This document shows positions 12,011 through 24,863 of a stretch of 64,000 nt of DNA, piece after piece (within the stretch, counting starts at the first letter, position 1; each line of letters begins with the position of its first letter). Both the position numbers and the translations under genes were made by a program. Under the pieces are notes generated by a model, which saw only the letters and a program-made list of their open reading frames with translations, made no database searches and had not been told where the DNA came from. Where the stretch lies: contig OY720344.1 of assembly GCA_963082975.1 (NCBI GenBank), forward strand, positions 13,379,580 through 13,443,579. The letters run 5' to 3'. The stretch is from Labia minor. Lineage: Eukaryota; Arthropoda; Insecta; Dermaptera; Spongiphoridae.

Positions 12011-13874
12011 CGTAATTTCAAGAAACATTTGTCATGTAATTTATTAGCACTTGAAAAGTTCGAAAACATGACACAATGTCCCATGCCATCAAGCGATCCT
12101 ATTCCAATAACATTTTAGCTAATTGTCCTAAAATGAACAATCGTGACGTTACCAATGTGTGATTAAATGTTTATTTATGGCGTTTTTATGACATTCCCCT
12201 ATTAAAAAGGCATTTTTATGCTTATATATCTAAATATATATACCTACTATATGAAATCCCAATCTATAAATTAATAAATATTTTAAAATATTTACAGCTA
12301 TAATTGAGTATTGTTTTTTCAAAGGTATATCAGCGTTTCAGACAATTGGCCTTTATTAGATTTATTTGAAAGTTGTTTGTTGTATTGTTTTGTTAAAATA
12401 TTAAAAAAATTATTTTATTTATGCTCTAATATCATAGCTCTCATTGAAGGTTTCAATTAATTTTATAATTATTATTTCATGTATTTTTTCACTTAATAAA
12501 TTTAATGTAGTATGTAATTAATATTTTGTTACACACAGATTTTAAGTTGAATTTATTTCTTTTATGTCTCAATATTTAACTTCACTTTTGATTATATATA
12601 CAATTTTATTATACTACATTATGAAATAATTATTTTCTATTTTTTCTTTTTTTAAATTAATTTCCAATTTAATTTCCAAATTAATGTACTTTTATTATAA
12701 TAGATATACCTGCTTAACCATATTAATTTAAATGTTGTTCATGAACTTTATTGCTGTCCATTGCTCAGTAAGATTTTCTCTATTTATTTTCACTTAGCAT
12801 TTTAATAATCTACTGAATTTAGTTATTTTACCAGTGCATATACTAATTCTATATACCTACTTTCTAAAATTTTTTAAATTTTTTATAATTTCTTCAAGTA
12901 TTTCCATATTATTTTTATTATATATATTAAATTATTAATCCATTATCATATTTATATTTAGAAGTTATATTTTATTTTATTTTCCTTTTTATTACCTGAA
13001 TAAATTTAACTTCTTCTAGTCTTAGAATAAATAAATATATTAAGATTTTTAGTTTATTTTATTTTTTATTTTTTTTCTATAAGTATTACATTTGTCTTTT
13101 TAGGGAATATGTCCTTTGCTCTCTTCTTTAAATCTTCTTTTATTTTTTTCTCTCTATCATCCATCTAATATTGACATGAAGAATTCTCCTGAGTAAAGGG
13201 AGGGCTGAAAGTGCTCAATGAATGGTTTTCCACCATCAACTCCTCTCCATTTATTCAACTTTCCATTTATTTTATATTATTTTGTAAATACGTAAATGTA
13301 TTGTATTTTTAAAAAAAAAAAGTGTTACTCTTTTAAATTTTCGACAAAAAGCTTATTTATTAAATCCAAGTTGGTTATTTTTAGTTTTATATTTTAATAA
13401 ATAAATCTGCATACAATATACAAACAATGTATAAAGTGAAAAGTTTAAGACAATCATTAATTTTCAGTGAATGTGCATTATTATTCAAAATTAAAGCATA
13501 ATGGGGATGGAAAAAGGACAAGTTTTAATAATCAGTTTATTATGATAAATAGCATTTGTTTAAATATATGCCAGCTGGCTGTGATAGTTCACACTTTCTA
13601 ATGATCCCAAGTTAAAACATATATTAAAGTAAACTTGGAAAATGACACTGGCACGCAAACCATTCAGTGTTTACCAAAAAAAAAAAATAAAGATTAAAAT
13701 TAAAATTTATAAAAATATTAAACTATTATAGAAAGTACTTGTAAGTGTTTCGATATTAAAATCACGCAATTTTTAAGTTTGAAAACAAATTACCTGGAAT
13801 GATCAATCGTGACAATTTTAGCCACTTCCTTTTGTATTTTAGTTTTAGTATACGAATAGCTGTTTTCTTATCAT
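12011..13874. other. AT-rich non-coding stretch
   Basis: A/T-rich low-complexity DNA; no supported feature. Confidence 0.5.
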
Positions 13875-13888
13875 AATATAATCAAATA

Positions 13889-14162
13889 AAAATAAACCTC
13901 TGACTTTTGTACGTCCTACGCAAGGACAAGGTCTATCAAGTCGGTTATATCAATTAGGTGTCCTATCAACCTTTACCTTGACTTTCTTAATCGGAGGCGC
14001 TACATTTTATCAAGTAGCTTCCCCAAATTTGGTCTCAGAGACTGCGTTGACTCCGTCCCATAGACCCCAGCTAGATAAATTCCCTTGCCAGACCCGGGAC
14101 TTGAACCCGGGACCACGAGAATGTGATCCAGCTACGCTACCCTCACACCCTGTGGCGCCTTC
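13889..14162 (-). mobile_element. tRNA-derived SINE, copy C1
   Basis: On the minus strand the head (from 14162) carries a perfect RNA polymerase III A box TAGCGTAGCTGG (14139-14128) and B box GGTTCAAGTCC (14107-14097), 20 nt apart. A body unlike tRNA follows. The sense 3' end is AAAGTCAGAGG plus a T/A-rich tail. A perfect 14-bp target-site duplication AATATAATCAAATA flanks it (13875-13888 and 14163-14176). Related copies are C2 and C3. The open frames across it on both strands are shadows. Confidence 0.85.
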
Positions 14163-14196
14163 AATATAATCAAATATAATATAATAATCCATTTTT

Positions 14197-14796
14197 ACTA
14201 TCTCGTAAGAGATAGTATTGCTATCACGAAAATTTTCGATGTTGAGATTTTGATGTTTTTATACGTTTTGAAGGTTCCTGAATCATTTTCACTAAGGTTG
14301 AGAAAAATGTCTGTGTGTGTGTATGTCTGTGTGTGTATGTAACCAAGATTACGGAAAAACGGTTTGAGCTAGAATGATGAAATTTGGTACATGAGCATTA
14401 TTCAAAATTCGTAGTTTTCTATCAACTTTTGAGAAATGTAGCTCAACCGGAAGAGGGTCATTACCTACAACGTTTTGATTTTTTTTCCTCTAAAGTGACC
14501 GTAAAAATAAAGATATATGTTTGATAATTTTTCACATGATTAATAATTGTATAAAACTGCTATATATATAATTTCAGCTTGATTGATTCGCTGAAAGTAC
14601 CAGAATTAATTTTTTAACACTGCAAATCTCACGCGCCAACACGTGCCATGGTGCCATCAACAAAAAGCCAAACATGCGCTGGTTTAATATTTATTATTTA
14701 TAATTTATAATTAATTAAATTTAATTTAAATATAATATATTATGTTATTTAATCCAATTCAAATTGCGAGATAGTCGAGTGGAGACACTCCAGCTA
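14197..14796 (+). mobile_element. Repeat A copy A2 (Helentron/DINE-like, E-box subfamily)
   Basis: Starts ACTATCTCG and ends with the inverted subterminal CGAGATAGT, followed by hairpin GAGTG-GAGA-CACTC (14777-14790) and CAGCT. Contains a (TG)n tract (14312-14339), the core words GATGAAATTTGGTA, ATCAACTTTTG and ACCGGAAG in that order, and the CGCGCCAACACGTG module. Non-coding. It abuts repeat F1 directly. Confidence 0.8.
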
Positions 14797-14798
14797 AT

Positions 14799-14986
14799 TA
14801 CCACGTTTTTCTTAGCTTGCTTTCTTGTTTATCTGTTCGCGTCAAATCTTGCAATCGAAATTTCGACCACTTCCAGTCATCCAATCGCTCTGAAACTTTT
14901 CAGAGTTATGTATTCTGGATGACAATACAATAAAATAACACATTCGTAGCTTGCAAGTGTTTAATTAGAGCATAATTAATGAATAT
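14799..14986 (+). repeat. Repeat F, copy 1
   Basis: A 188-bp segment from TACCACGTTTTTC to TAATGAATAT, nearly identical to 16105-16310. It contains the hairpin CTGAA-ACTT-TTCAG and the palindrome CGAAATTTCG. Identity of the parent element is unknown. Confidence 0.85.
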
Positions 14987-16104
14987 TTGTATTTTGTTAA
15001 CTTAAAAAGGAGAAACAATAATAATACAACAAAAGGCCCTTTCCAAAACTTACCTTTCTCAATACATAATACAAAAGAAGAAAACAACAAAAGGGACTTT
15101 GTCAAAACATTAAAAATAAATAATACAGATGTCCATAGTCCGCTTGTTTAAAAAAATATTCAAGAGTTGATTCTAGTATGTATTAAATATATTCAATATA
15201 TTAAATATTAAATATATTATTTTTGATCTAAACGAATAGAGAATGGATTTTACATAAAATTTGTAATCATTTCACAAATTAATAATATAATAAATGACAC
15301 ATTGTGAATTGACGATAAAAATAAATATATTTCATTAGATCTTATTTTATTATACTAGCAAAAATTGTATAAATATATTTTTAATTTTCTTTCGAAATTA
15401 ATTAAAAAATTTTAAAATATTTTAAATATAAAAAATATTGATACAATATCTAATACAAAAACGAGACGGGATGCAAATATAATACATTAATTAATAATAA
15501 TAATCAAAATATTAAAATCCGTTTAAATAAGAAGTTTGAAAAAATGTTCAGGTCGCTCCCCTCCAACTAAATGACAGTCCTGATCGTATGTTCCATGCTG
15601 CGAATTAAATTTGGATTAAGCATCATAAATTCTAAAATAATAATTAAATAAATTTCAAATAACGATTAGATATTTATTAAATGAATTACTAATAAATAAT
15701 ATTCAATCTAATGAAATAAAGAATCTCTATATATTATATACACGGTAAATGTATTAGAAAAAATAAAAAGCCATTTTTTTTTTATGAAGAATTTTGATTT
15801 TTTTAAATTATAATTTCTGACTTTTGATTGATTACATTTAAAATCATTTTAAAGTTATAATTTCGTCTTTACAAAGAGAGATAAAAAATTAATAAAATCA
15901 AAATATTGAAAAAATATAATAGGGAGGTAGAAAAAAGGTTCAAACTCCCCTCTTCTTATTTTTACTTAACGGGTCTTCTGATTGGTTGCCTGTTTCGACA
16001 CACCTTTTTTCGACTTAAACGCCACCCTCAATTTCTTTCAGCTATCATTTGCTCTCTGCATCTCACCAAGTCATCATTAGCACTCTTGCTAACTGAGTGT
16101 ATTT
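14987..16104. other. AT-rich spacer between the F repeats
   Basis: Mostly low-complexity DNA. About 15935-16100 is GC-richer, with an inverted CCAAT box (GATTGGTT) and a plus-strand open frame of about 70 codons that has no recognisable domain. This may be a small regulatory island or unique DNA between two repeat copies. Confidence 0.35.
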
Positions 16105-16310
16105 TACCACGTTTTTCTTAGCTTGCTTTCTTGTTTGTTTGTTTGTTTATTTATCTGTTCGGGTCAAATCTTGCAATCGAAATTTCGACCACTTCCAGTC
16201 ATCCAATCGCTCTGAAACTTTTCAGAGTAATGTATTCTGGATGACAATACAATAATACAATAATAATTCGTAGCTTGCAAGTGTTTAATTAGAGCATAAT
16301 TAATGAATAT
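16105..16310 (+). repeat. Repeat F, copy 2
   Basis: Direct repeat of 14799-14986 with very few substitutions. The main difference is an expansion of TGTT units (about 16133-16150). Confidence 0.85.
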
Positions 16311-16663
16311 AATTTTGTATGGGAAAATCAAAACAAAAAGTGTAAATATTTAAATTTGAAAAAAACCGTTAAAAACCCGTTAAAAGAATAATATAATATG
16401 TATAATATTTAAAATGTAAATAAATTTGAAAGAAGGTATATTAATGTTTTGTACTGTAATTTAGAAAACAAAATTTAAATTTATGATGAGTTTTAGGCAA
16501 TAAAGAATTAAAATATGACAAATTTAAAAATTTCTCTTTATAATTCAATTTAAATTTATTACTTTCAGGATAATAGTATTTCATGACTATTAAAGTCAAT
16601 CAAAAAACTTAAAAGTAGTATAGGTCAAGTGAAATCGATTGCAATATATGAAGACTAAAAAGT

Positions 16664-17528
16664 AGAAAATAATACTTTATATAAAAAAAAAACTTTTTTA
16701 AAAAACCACGTTTTTAACGCACTAAAAAGAAGAAAATAATTTTTCTGAAACCCCATAGGTACTGACATTACAAACAAGAGATATGATTTGAAGAAAATTT
16801 TCTATAACGTAAAACGTGGGGCGCAAATAATAATAAATTTTTTAAATGCAATATAATTTCTTTGATTAATTTATTTCAATATCCATGGATTTATATTTTA
16901 AGTTTTATATTTTTTACCAGACTTTTTGTAAAAGGGAATATTATTAGTAATCCAACAGAATACTTTTATTAATGTAAATTTTTTTTGGAAAATTAATTCC
17001 TTAATATTAAATAAACATCTTCAATTTACACTTTAGAAATTTTATTAACATAAATATTAAATATTTGCTAGAAGTTTTGCAGTAGCAAAATTTAGTTTTA
17101 GATTTCTTCAAGTTAAATTTCTTATATTATTTACCAGAATATTGTTAGGATGTCATTTTTTATCAGAATTTTTTAAAAGTGAATATTATTAGTAATCTAA
17201 AGGTAATCTTTTCATAAATTAAATTTACCTCTTTTAAAAATTTCGATAAGTTATAAGCTTTACTTTTTGAAGCTAATTAAAATATGAATTCATTTATCCT
17301 ATTAATTTGTACCTAATAACATTTATTTATAAATTTTTATACGATACAGAATATTTTAGCCATAGTTGCGCCCCACGTTTTACGTTATAGAAAATTTTCT
17401 TCAAATCATATCTCTTGTTTGTAATGTCAGTACCTATGGGGTTTCAGAAAAATTATTTTCTTCTTTTTAGTGCGTTAAAAACGTGGTTTTTTAAAAAAGT
17501 TTTTTTTTTATATAAAGTATTATTTTCA
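16664..17528. mobile_element. Foldback/MITE element G2 with perfect 163-bp arms
   Basis: The arms 16664-16826 and 17366-17528 are reverse complements with no mismatch or indel that I could find by eye, including matching homopolymer lengths. The spacer is 539 bp and AT-rich. Arm motifs (CACTAAAAAGAAGAAAATAA outside, AACGTGGGGCGCAA inside) tie it to G1 and G3. The spacer itself has a diverged direct repeat (around 16915-16955 and 17160-17200, sharing GAATATTATTAGTAAT). No transposase, so non-autonomous. Confidence 0.85.
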
Positions 17529-19480
17529 ATGTGATTATGTAATTAACATTCTCCAGATCAGATAATATTTATTTATTTATTTTTGCCAAAAATAAACTTA
17601 ACAAATTAACATAAATAATAATCTACTGAAAAAGTTAGTAAATATTCTATAAGAATATGAAAGATTTATTTACATAAAAACTTTAATTTTACATAGTTTT
17701 CTATTTAATAATGTTTAATATAACTTTATTTATTATAATCGATTTATTTAAAAATACTTAATGTATATAAATACCTCTCTAACTGATTATTTTAGGAACA
17801 ATACTTCTATTGAATCTTCAGTAACAAACAAAATAAAAAAAAATCTTTTTTGGTTCGATTATATGATTGCTTGCATAGCTATTAACGCTCAAGATTTATT
17901 TTAAATCTATCGAAAAGAGCGAGAGAGATAAAAAGAGTGGGTAAGAAATGGACCAAAGAGTGAGGTAGCAAAGAATTCATGATTCAAAGCTTCATTTCCA
18001 TTTCATAAACTGTTTGTCTTGTTGAATTGAATTGAAATTGGAATGTTGAAGAATAGGAATTGAAATTTATAAAAAAAAAAAAAAAAAATAAAATAAAAAA
18101 ATAAAAAAAGAATATCTTTTTCATTTTTTTTTTATTTTACATAGGGTTGAGATTTATTTTTCTTGAAAAAATAAAACGATGAGTTTTATGTTTTTTATTA
18201 TTATTATTATTATTTTTTAATTTATTAAAATTTTTAAATATAAACGATAACTTTTTTATTAAAATATATTTTTGATGTTGATAGTGATAAAATTTTTTCA
18301 TTATATTAATTTTAATATAAAATAAATTTAAATCCTAAAACTTAGAAAAATTTATAAATGAAGGAATGAATAAAAGATTTAGAAATCTTATTTTTATCTA
18401 AAAACTTCTGTTAATAATCAATTTATTCAAAAAAGATAAATTTCTAGAAAAATATTTTTTTCCTCATTTTAATATTACACTTAACCTTTGAATTAATAAG
18501 ATTCAATATTATTTATTCATTTCAATAGGGGAAAAATATTTAGTTATTTTTTCTTATTTTGAAGAATATTTAGATATTTAGTGTTTTTAAATTTTTTTTT
18601 TTCCGATTTATAAATTGAGTAAATTTAATTACTTGATCATTTTAATTGAATTTAAATGAATTATATTTATAAGAGGGTGACTATAAGGAATGTGAAAATT
18701 TCATTAAAATTATATTTTTATCAGTTATTTTTACTTTCCCCGAAGCCTAACAAATCTTAATTCATATATAATAGTTAACAAACCACAATCAGAAGTCGAT
18801 TGATTGCTGACAAAAATTTATTCATGAATTACATTATTTATTAAACATTTTTTTGAGATGTTCAGATAAACTCATCTCAAGAAGAAATTTTGAAAGAATG
18901 TAGGTAATTACAAATAATATAATATATCAAAATTATTACATGTAATATTATACATTTTTCCCCAAATGACAGGAAGCATTCGAATTCAAATATATATATA
19001 ATTAATACTCAATTCTTTTATGATTTATTAAATGATTTCAATAAAAAAAAAAATATTTTCAATTTGACGTTATTCAGGTCTGATGTAAAGCCCGGGAAAG
19101 TGGGGCGTACACATCGGCATCAACGCATTCGGGGGTCATTTGCCCCCGGGTCTACCATGAGCTATAGCAATCAATAATTTTTTCACCTAATAATTATTAT
19201 GTATGTAATGTATCATATATTCCAATATAACAAGTATAAAAAAATATAAATTATGTATTTACAAGATCGATGAATATTTGATGATTATTATCCTCAATTT
19301 GTTATTAAGAATTTTTTTTAACATAAAATCATAATCAAAGAAAACATTTTAGATATTTATTCTAACATAAATTAAAAAATAATAATAATAATTTGAATAG
19401 AAAAATCTATCCAATATTTCTTTAAATCCAATAAATTATTATAATTATAATATCTATATATTTAAAAGACAGTTCTATCA
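17529..19480. other. AT-rich stretch with one GC-rich hairpin
   Basis: Low-complexity DNA with (TTA)n near 18197-18214. At 19089-19155 an isolated GC-rich patch contains a strong hairpin (C GGGGG ... CCCCC G, 19130-19148), in style like the hairpin of repeat E but not the same sequence. Confidence 0.45.
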
Positions 19481-19936
19481 CATACTCCTCCTAAACGGCT
19501 TATGTGATTTGGGCCATTCCAATGCCATTGGATAGCCCTCGGGTTAATCTATTAATAGCGTGAAATTCATTGGAAAACAATAAATACTTTTTGAGAAAAG
19601 TGAAAAAATAATTTTTTTCTTACTTTTTATTATTTTTGACGTCATTTGTGATGTCACATCCAGTGCCTCTTATATCTTATAATATTTTTCATTCTTTTGC
19701 GTTTCAATTTCTTTGCGCGTGAGGGCTCTCACACTGGTCCGCTAATATATAATTAATTTACTAATTAAATTAAAATATATTTTAAATAAGAACACAAAAA
19801 GAAATGAATGTTTTATGAAATATACTGATTGAAACAAAATGGATGAAAACCTTTTCAACCAAATACTATGTACCACTCGGGGGTACAAGGGGCGAAGCCC
19901 CCGTCCAAGTGTGAAGAGCGGCGAAGCATCTAGAAA
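19481..19936 (+). mobile_element. Repeat E copy E1 with GC-rich terminal hairpin
   Basis: The supported part is 19741-19936, which matches E2 at 33166-33390. It contains AATTAATTTACT, then ACAAAATGGATGAAAACC, then the GC-rich stem-loop GGGGC-GAA-GCCCC (19889-19901) near the end. The upstream part (19481-19740) includes TGACGTCA and TGATGTCA close together and may belong to the same element. A hairpin close to one end suggests a rolling-circle (Helitron/Helentron) element, but this is inference. Confidence 0.5.
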
Positions 19937-20295
19937 TTATTATTATAAAATCTTATTTATTTATTATTTATTATTTATAAAATATATTTCTTCAGATCTC
20001 ATTTGAAGATTCTAGGGTCCAAGCAGGAGGTGGATTTCTTCCCCCGGACCCCTAATTCCTGTTTATAAATATGTAGATGAGTTGCTCTGAATAAAACTTA
20101 TTATGAATCTTAATAGTAAAGTATTTGATTAATATTCCATATTGTGATAATAATAGTACTACACGACAACTCATTGCCCTTTGAATTATATGTTCTTATA
20201 TATTTATAATCAATTAGAATAAATCATAAAATTTCAATGATAATAAAATTTTAACATACCAACCGCATAGTTGCTTACTTTCATTTCTTGTTTTG
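19937..20295. other. AT-rich spacer
   Basis: Non-coding, with a small C/G-rich patch at 20040-20052. No feature recognised. Confidence 0.4.
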
Positions 20296-20763
20296 CTATA
20301 TCGCCAGATTTTTATGTTTTTATACGTTTTGAAGGTCCCTGGATCATTTTCATTAAGCTTGAGAAAAATATCTGCCTGTGTGTGTGTGTAGGCAATATTA
20401 CACAAAAACGGTTTGAACAGAATAATGAAATTTGGTATACAGGCATTATTCAAAATTCGTAGTTTAGTATCAACTTTTGAGAAATGTAGCTCATTTGCAA
20501 AGGGACCATTACCTACCACGTTTTCATTTTGTTTTCCTCTAAATTGACCGTAATATATGTTTGATAGTTTTTCACATGATTACAAATTGTATAAAACTGT
20601 TATATATCAAATTTCAGCTTGAGTGGATTGCTGAAAGTACCGGAATTAATTTTTTAAATTTTTGTCTTAAAAATGAAGGTGTAAAGATTTTAAATTTAAA
20701 TATAATATATGTTAATTAATCCAATTCAAATTTGTGAGATAGTCGAGTGGAGACACTCCAGAT
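20296..20763 (+). mobile_element. Repeat A copy A3 (short subfamily)
   Basis: Same ends as A2: a CTATATCGCC-type start and hairpin GAGTGGAGACACTC at 20745-20758. It has a short (TG)n tract and core words in order with some decay. It lacks the CACGTG module, as A1 does. Open frames on both strands here are shadows. Confidence 0.75.
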
Positions 20764-23048
20764 TCTTTCGTTATCAAATCTTAAATATATAGATTATCTT
20801 ATTTTAATATATAAATATATATGTACCTATATATTTATAAATGAATTATATATATTATATTATCGCTTATTTTGTTAAATATTAATATACAAACATAAAT
20901 ATATTTTTGAATTATAAATATAAATAGGAATAGAGGCAAAAACGAATTTGCACTTTTGAAAAATCATGTTGTCACTTAATCCCTTGCGACTTAAAATGGC
21001 CTTTATATAGCTTGTATTTTGTAGATAAGAGACATCTCCCTCTTTCTTGCATTCGCGCACTCTGGTTATTTATTTTGACAAATAATTTTCGTGAAAATCC
21101 ATTCCAGAATAGAAAGCTTAAAGAACATAAATTATATTCATATTTTGTCATATCAAAAAATAAATATATATTCTTATAGTATTAATTTAAATAAAAGTGA
21201 AATATTTTTATTTTACATTTTCATAATTAATATAAACTAATATCTACTTTGTTTTTAAGTAAAATACAATTTGTTTTCTTTAGATAAATTCGTAATAATC
21301 AACATAGAATTAATTATTAATATTTATGAATGTGTATATGCATCCCAAACTTACTTACCGCTTTATTCGGGACCCTCCCTGTTTGAAGTTCCCCACCATC
21401 GCGGTTAATTTGCCATTTTGTCCCGGCCAATTGATAAATATTACAGAATATATGAATTAATTAATCAAAAAAATAGATATCTTAAAAAATATAATCCAAC
21501 ACTGGTCAAAAAATTAATGGATTTTTGAAAAGTGTTCAATCTATTAATAAATATTAATATATAAATTAATAATATTAAAAATAAAAACCAATAAAAGTTT
21601 TTGATGAATTAACCCTCATTTGAAAATTTTGTGAGCTAACAGTAAGAAAGATTAGAACATTTTGTTTTTGTCACAATAATATTTAATTATCAGCTCGTAT
21701 TAAGTGTATTCTGTATTTCTACAAATTTCTGTAAATCCACAAATTTGTCTCGTTTTAAGAAAGTTAAACGATGGTAAGTGTATGCGTGTATCACTTTTAA
21801 AAATAAAATTAATATATCCTTAAAATTTAAAAAACATCTGTCATTGAAATCAAAAGTAAAATCAATTAATAAATAAATGTGTTAGAAATTTGATGACTGA
21901 CTTTACTAACCAAATCAAATTGAAAAATTCATGGTAAACTAAGAAAACTTAAAATAATGAGATTTTCTTGGATAGAAAAGTTCTAAAAAATAATATCACT
22001 GCGAATCTTTTAGAATAAATAATTTTGAATTGGTCAAGATCAAAAAGTCAATTAAATTGTGTTTTCTATTTTTATTGGTTTTTAACTTACAGTTGCAATA
22101 ATTACATATAACGTTTAACCCCTCCCCCCTCCCCTCCCCCCATATAATCTCTCCAATTTAATGTTATTCTCCGAATGTGATCTTTGACATCATTCATTTG
22201 GGCAAATTACTATTTCCACCTTTCTATTATTACTCTACAAAAGTCTCTCTCAAATTTAATTTAATAATGGTAATTATAAGGTTTTTTTGTACTTTTTTGA
22301 CTTTTAATTTTGTATATATAATTTAACTTTGAATATATTGATTTTTTTTAATTTCATTAATATTTTATTCAAAAGAGAAATCTTTATAAATGAAAATTAG
22401 AAATGAAATTGAATTATTTATTAATCTTCTTTTAAATGTGTGTTTTCAATAGAGTCCTTTAATTCTATTTAATAAAATAAATTATTTAATATAATAAATA
22501 AAAATAATAATATAAAAAGAAAATGGAAAATACAACATTTGAAATTGAAATGAATAATTATTGCATTTCTTAAATTTATTTTAAATAGAACTTCCAGGTA
22601 CACATTTTATTGATATTTTATATGTTATTACAAGTATCTGTCTGATTTTATAACTTATAAAAGAAAAATAAGTAGTATATCTCTCAGGTTTTGATTCTTC
22701 TATAACCCTTCATTGTGTGAACACACCTTGAAATTCAAAATCCCATATAGAGTTTGCATATACCAGTTCCTCATTCCTGAACAATCGATGATGTCGACAT
22801 TACTGCCAAGCCATTGACAATAACGACTCATCACATGAAGTATAATGGTCTCCAATTCAAATTTAATTAAATTTAAATAAATCTTTATAGATACAATAAT
22901 CCAATTGTTTCTCTCCATTTATAATTCCATTTGCCTTCCTTTGTATTTAATTAGAGAACTTTAACGTAGATATATTGTATGTTGAATAATCATCACAAGT
23001 AATTTTTACTTTATATAAATTGAAAACTAAATAAATACGTATAATTAT
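20764..23048. other. AT-rich non-coding stretch
   Basis: Mostly low complexity. 22123-22140 is a pure C/T tract. 22700-22918 is somewhat GC-richer, with a 72-codon minus-strand ATG frame that I cannot assign and that has no clear splice signals. Confidence 0.4.
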
Positions 23049-23050
23049 TA

Positions 23051-23915
23051 GATGCATGCATGTATTCTGATTATTTTTTCACTTAAAAAAGCTATTTATT
23101 TAAAAAAAATTGGTACAATATATATTAATCAAAATATTTTTCATCATTTTCTATAACTTTTACCCATCTTTCTTGTAACTTGGTGAAACTGTGTTGAAAG
23201 AACGATGTTGGTTTGGCAGCGAATCAATCATCAATCTATTTTCACACTTCTTCAGTATTTCGAAACCGTGTGTCAGCCAAACTATGCTGCATCGATCTGA
23301 ACAAGAAGTAATCAGGAGGCACTATGTCTGATGAGTACGCTGGGTGCGGCAGAACTTTCCAATCGAACTGCTATAGAACGTGTGTCCAAGCGTTGTCAAG
23401 AAAAATGATGACTTTGTGTATGTTACTCGCTATTGATGGTCTTTTTTTGCAAAAATACATCGTACAATTTGTTCAGTTGACGTCAGTAGACATATAAGCA
23501 GTTTCAGTTTCATTAGGTTTTTATAATACACTACACCTTGCTAATCCCATCATATTCACTTCAGGCCGTTCTTTATCATTGGCATCAAAATCACTACATT
23601 TAAATCGTTGACACCAAAACCGATAATTGGGATATGACGGAGCAGCATCACCATAAGTTTCTAAATGTGTTTGATAAGCTTCGGTATCTTCTTCAAATCA
23701 AACAACAAATGTAATGGATGTCGAAATTTCAATTTTGGGCGTTCCATGATTAGAGACTATATACACTGAATAACTCAATATTACTAAATGGGAAACTGTT
23801 AATTTATGCAGAGAAATGTCAAAACCATCATATTTAATAATTAGGTTAGATTGTTTTCATTGATACTTGTCATCTTAACCAATGTATGTCCCTGATCAAA
23901 ATACATGCAAGCATC
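23051..23915 (-). mobile_element. Mariner-like element, internally deleted, with ends
   Basis: An 865-bp element flanked by TA on both sides (23049-23050, 23916-23917). The terminal inverted repeats share GATGCWTGCATGTATT. The minus strand encodes broken mariner transposase: an N-terminal piece (THLETYGDAAPS, then FKCSDFDANDKERPE), then directly a piece reading QGVVYY, then KPNETETAY, then HKVIIFLDNAWTHV, and finally VLPHPAYSSDIVPPDYFLFR and ERWVKVIENDEKYF. The second and third catalytic aspartates (DN and PDY) are present. The central region with the first aspartate is deleted, and frameshifts and stops are frequent. Dead and non-autonomous. Confidence 0.85.
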
Positions 23916-23917
23916 TA

Positions 23918-24863
23918 TTATTAGTAATTTAATTTAAAAATAATAAATTAATTTTTGACGAGTAAGTAAACCAAATAAAATTTCACATGAATGGACTATA
24001 TATATATATGAATATTTGGCTAATAAGTAATAATAATAATTTTTATTACATTTTGAGATATAAATATATAAATCTTTTTAGTTTCAGAGGGATACACCAT
24101 AAACATAACATAAAAGTTATTTACTTCAAAGAGGGAAAAAAAAACTAATTACAATATTTCTATCTTATAACTTGACATATACTGAGTGCATAAATAGAAA
24201 TAAAAGATAATAACAAAATAATAACGAAAATGTCTGTAAATAAATAACAAAAACAAAACAAGATTTTATTTCTCTTGTTTTTTTTTTATTTATTTTTCAA
24301 TATATTTTACTATTATATTACAAAGGCAATGACTGTATTGAATCAAGTACCAATGGTAGTTTGTATGTGTGTGTGTAGATAGATTGATATACTCATCAAA
24401 TTCCATACGAGATTCGAATGAGTTTATTTCGCATATCCATTAAATACGTACATGCACATTCCCATAAATAGAGCAAGAGCAAGAGAATGAAGGAGAAAAA
24501 TCGCAATTCAAAAAAAAAAAAAAGTATAAATAAATATTCTCTCACAATTAGCTTCTTTATTTATGATTTTGATTTATGTATATTCTTGTATATTCATTTG
24601 TCCTCATTCCATCATAACTATTATGATTTGAATTTTATTTGATTAAACTTAATTCAAGCCAAATAATAAAATAACAAATTATAATTTTTATAATATGCAT
24701 TTTACATATAATAATAATAATAATAATAAAATAAAATAATAAAAAATAGTTTATTTAATGTTATTTTGGTTTTGAATAAATCTTCTATATATTTATGTAA
24801 AAAAATATTATTTGATTTATTCATTTACTTTAATCACTTGCAAATTACACTTTTATAGCAGTA
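23918..24863. other. AT-rich non-coding stretch
   Basis: Low-complexity DNA with short GT and AAT microsatellites. No gene seen. Confidence 0.5.

Noticed and set aside
14097-14139. A functional tRNA gene
   Set aside because: A and B boxes are present but no acceptor stem or cloverleaf closes; it is the head of a SINE with a target-site duplication.
13978-14192. Open frames on both strands near 14 kb, and likewise 58636-58916
   Set aside because: Both loci are copies of the tRNA-derived SINE; the frames are not conserved between copies.
14197-14796. Canonical Helitron with 5' TC and 3' CTRR
   Set aside because: The 3' hairpin is present but copies end in CAGCTT/CAGATT rather than a consistent CTRR; the Helentron-type plan fits better.
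20214-20519. 101-codon minus-strand open frame
   Set aside because: Lies across repeat A3; the matching region of other A copies is not open, so it is a chance frame.
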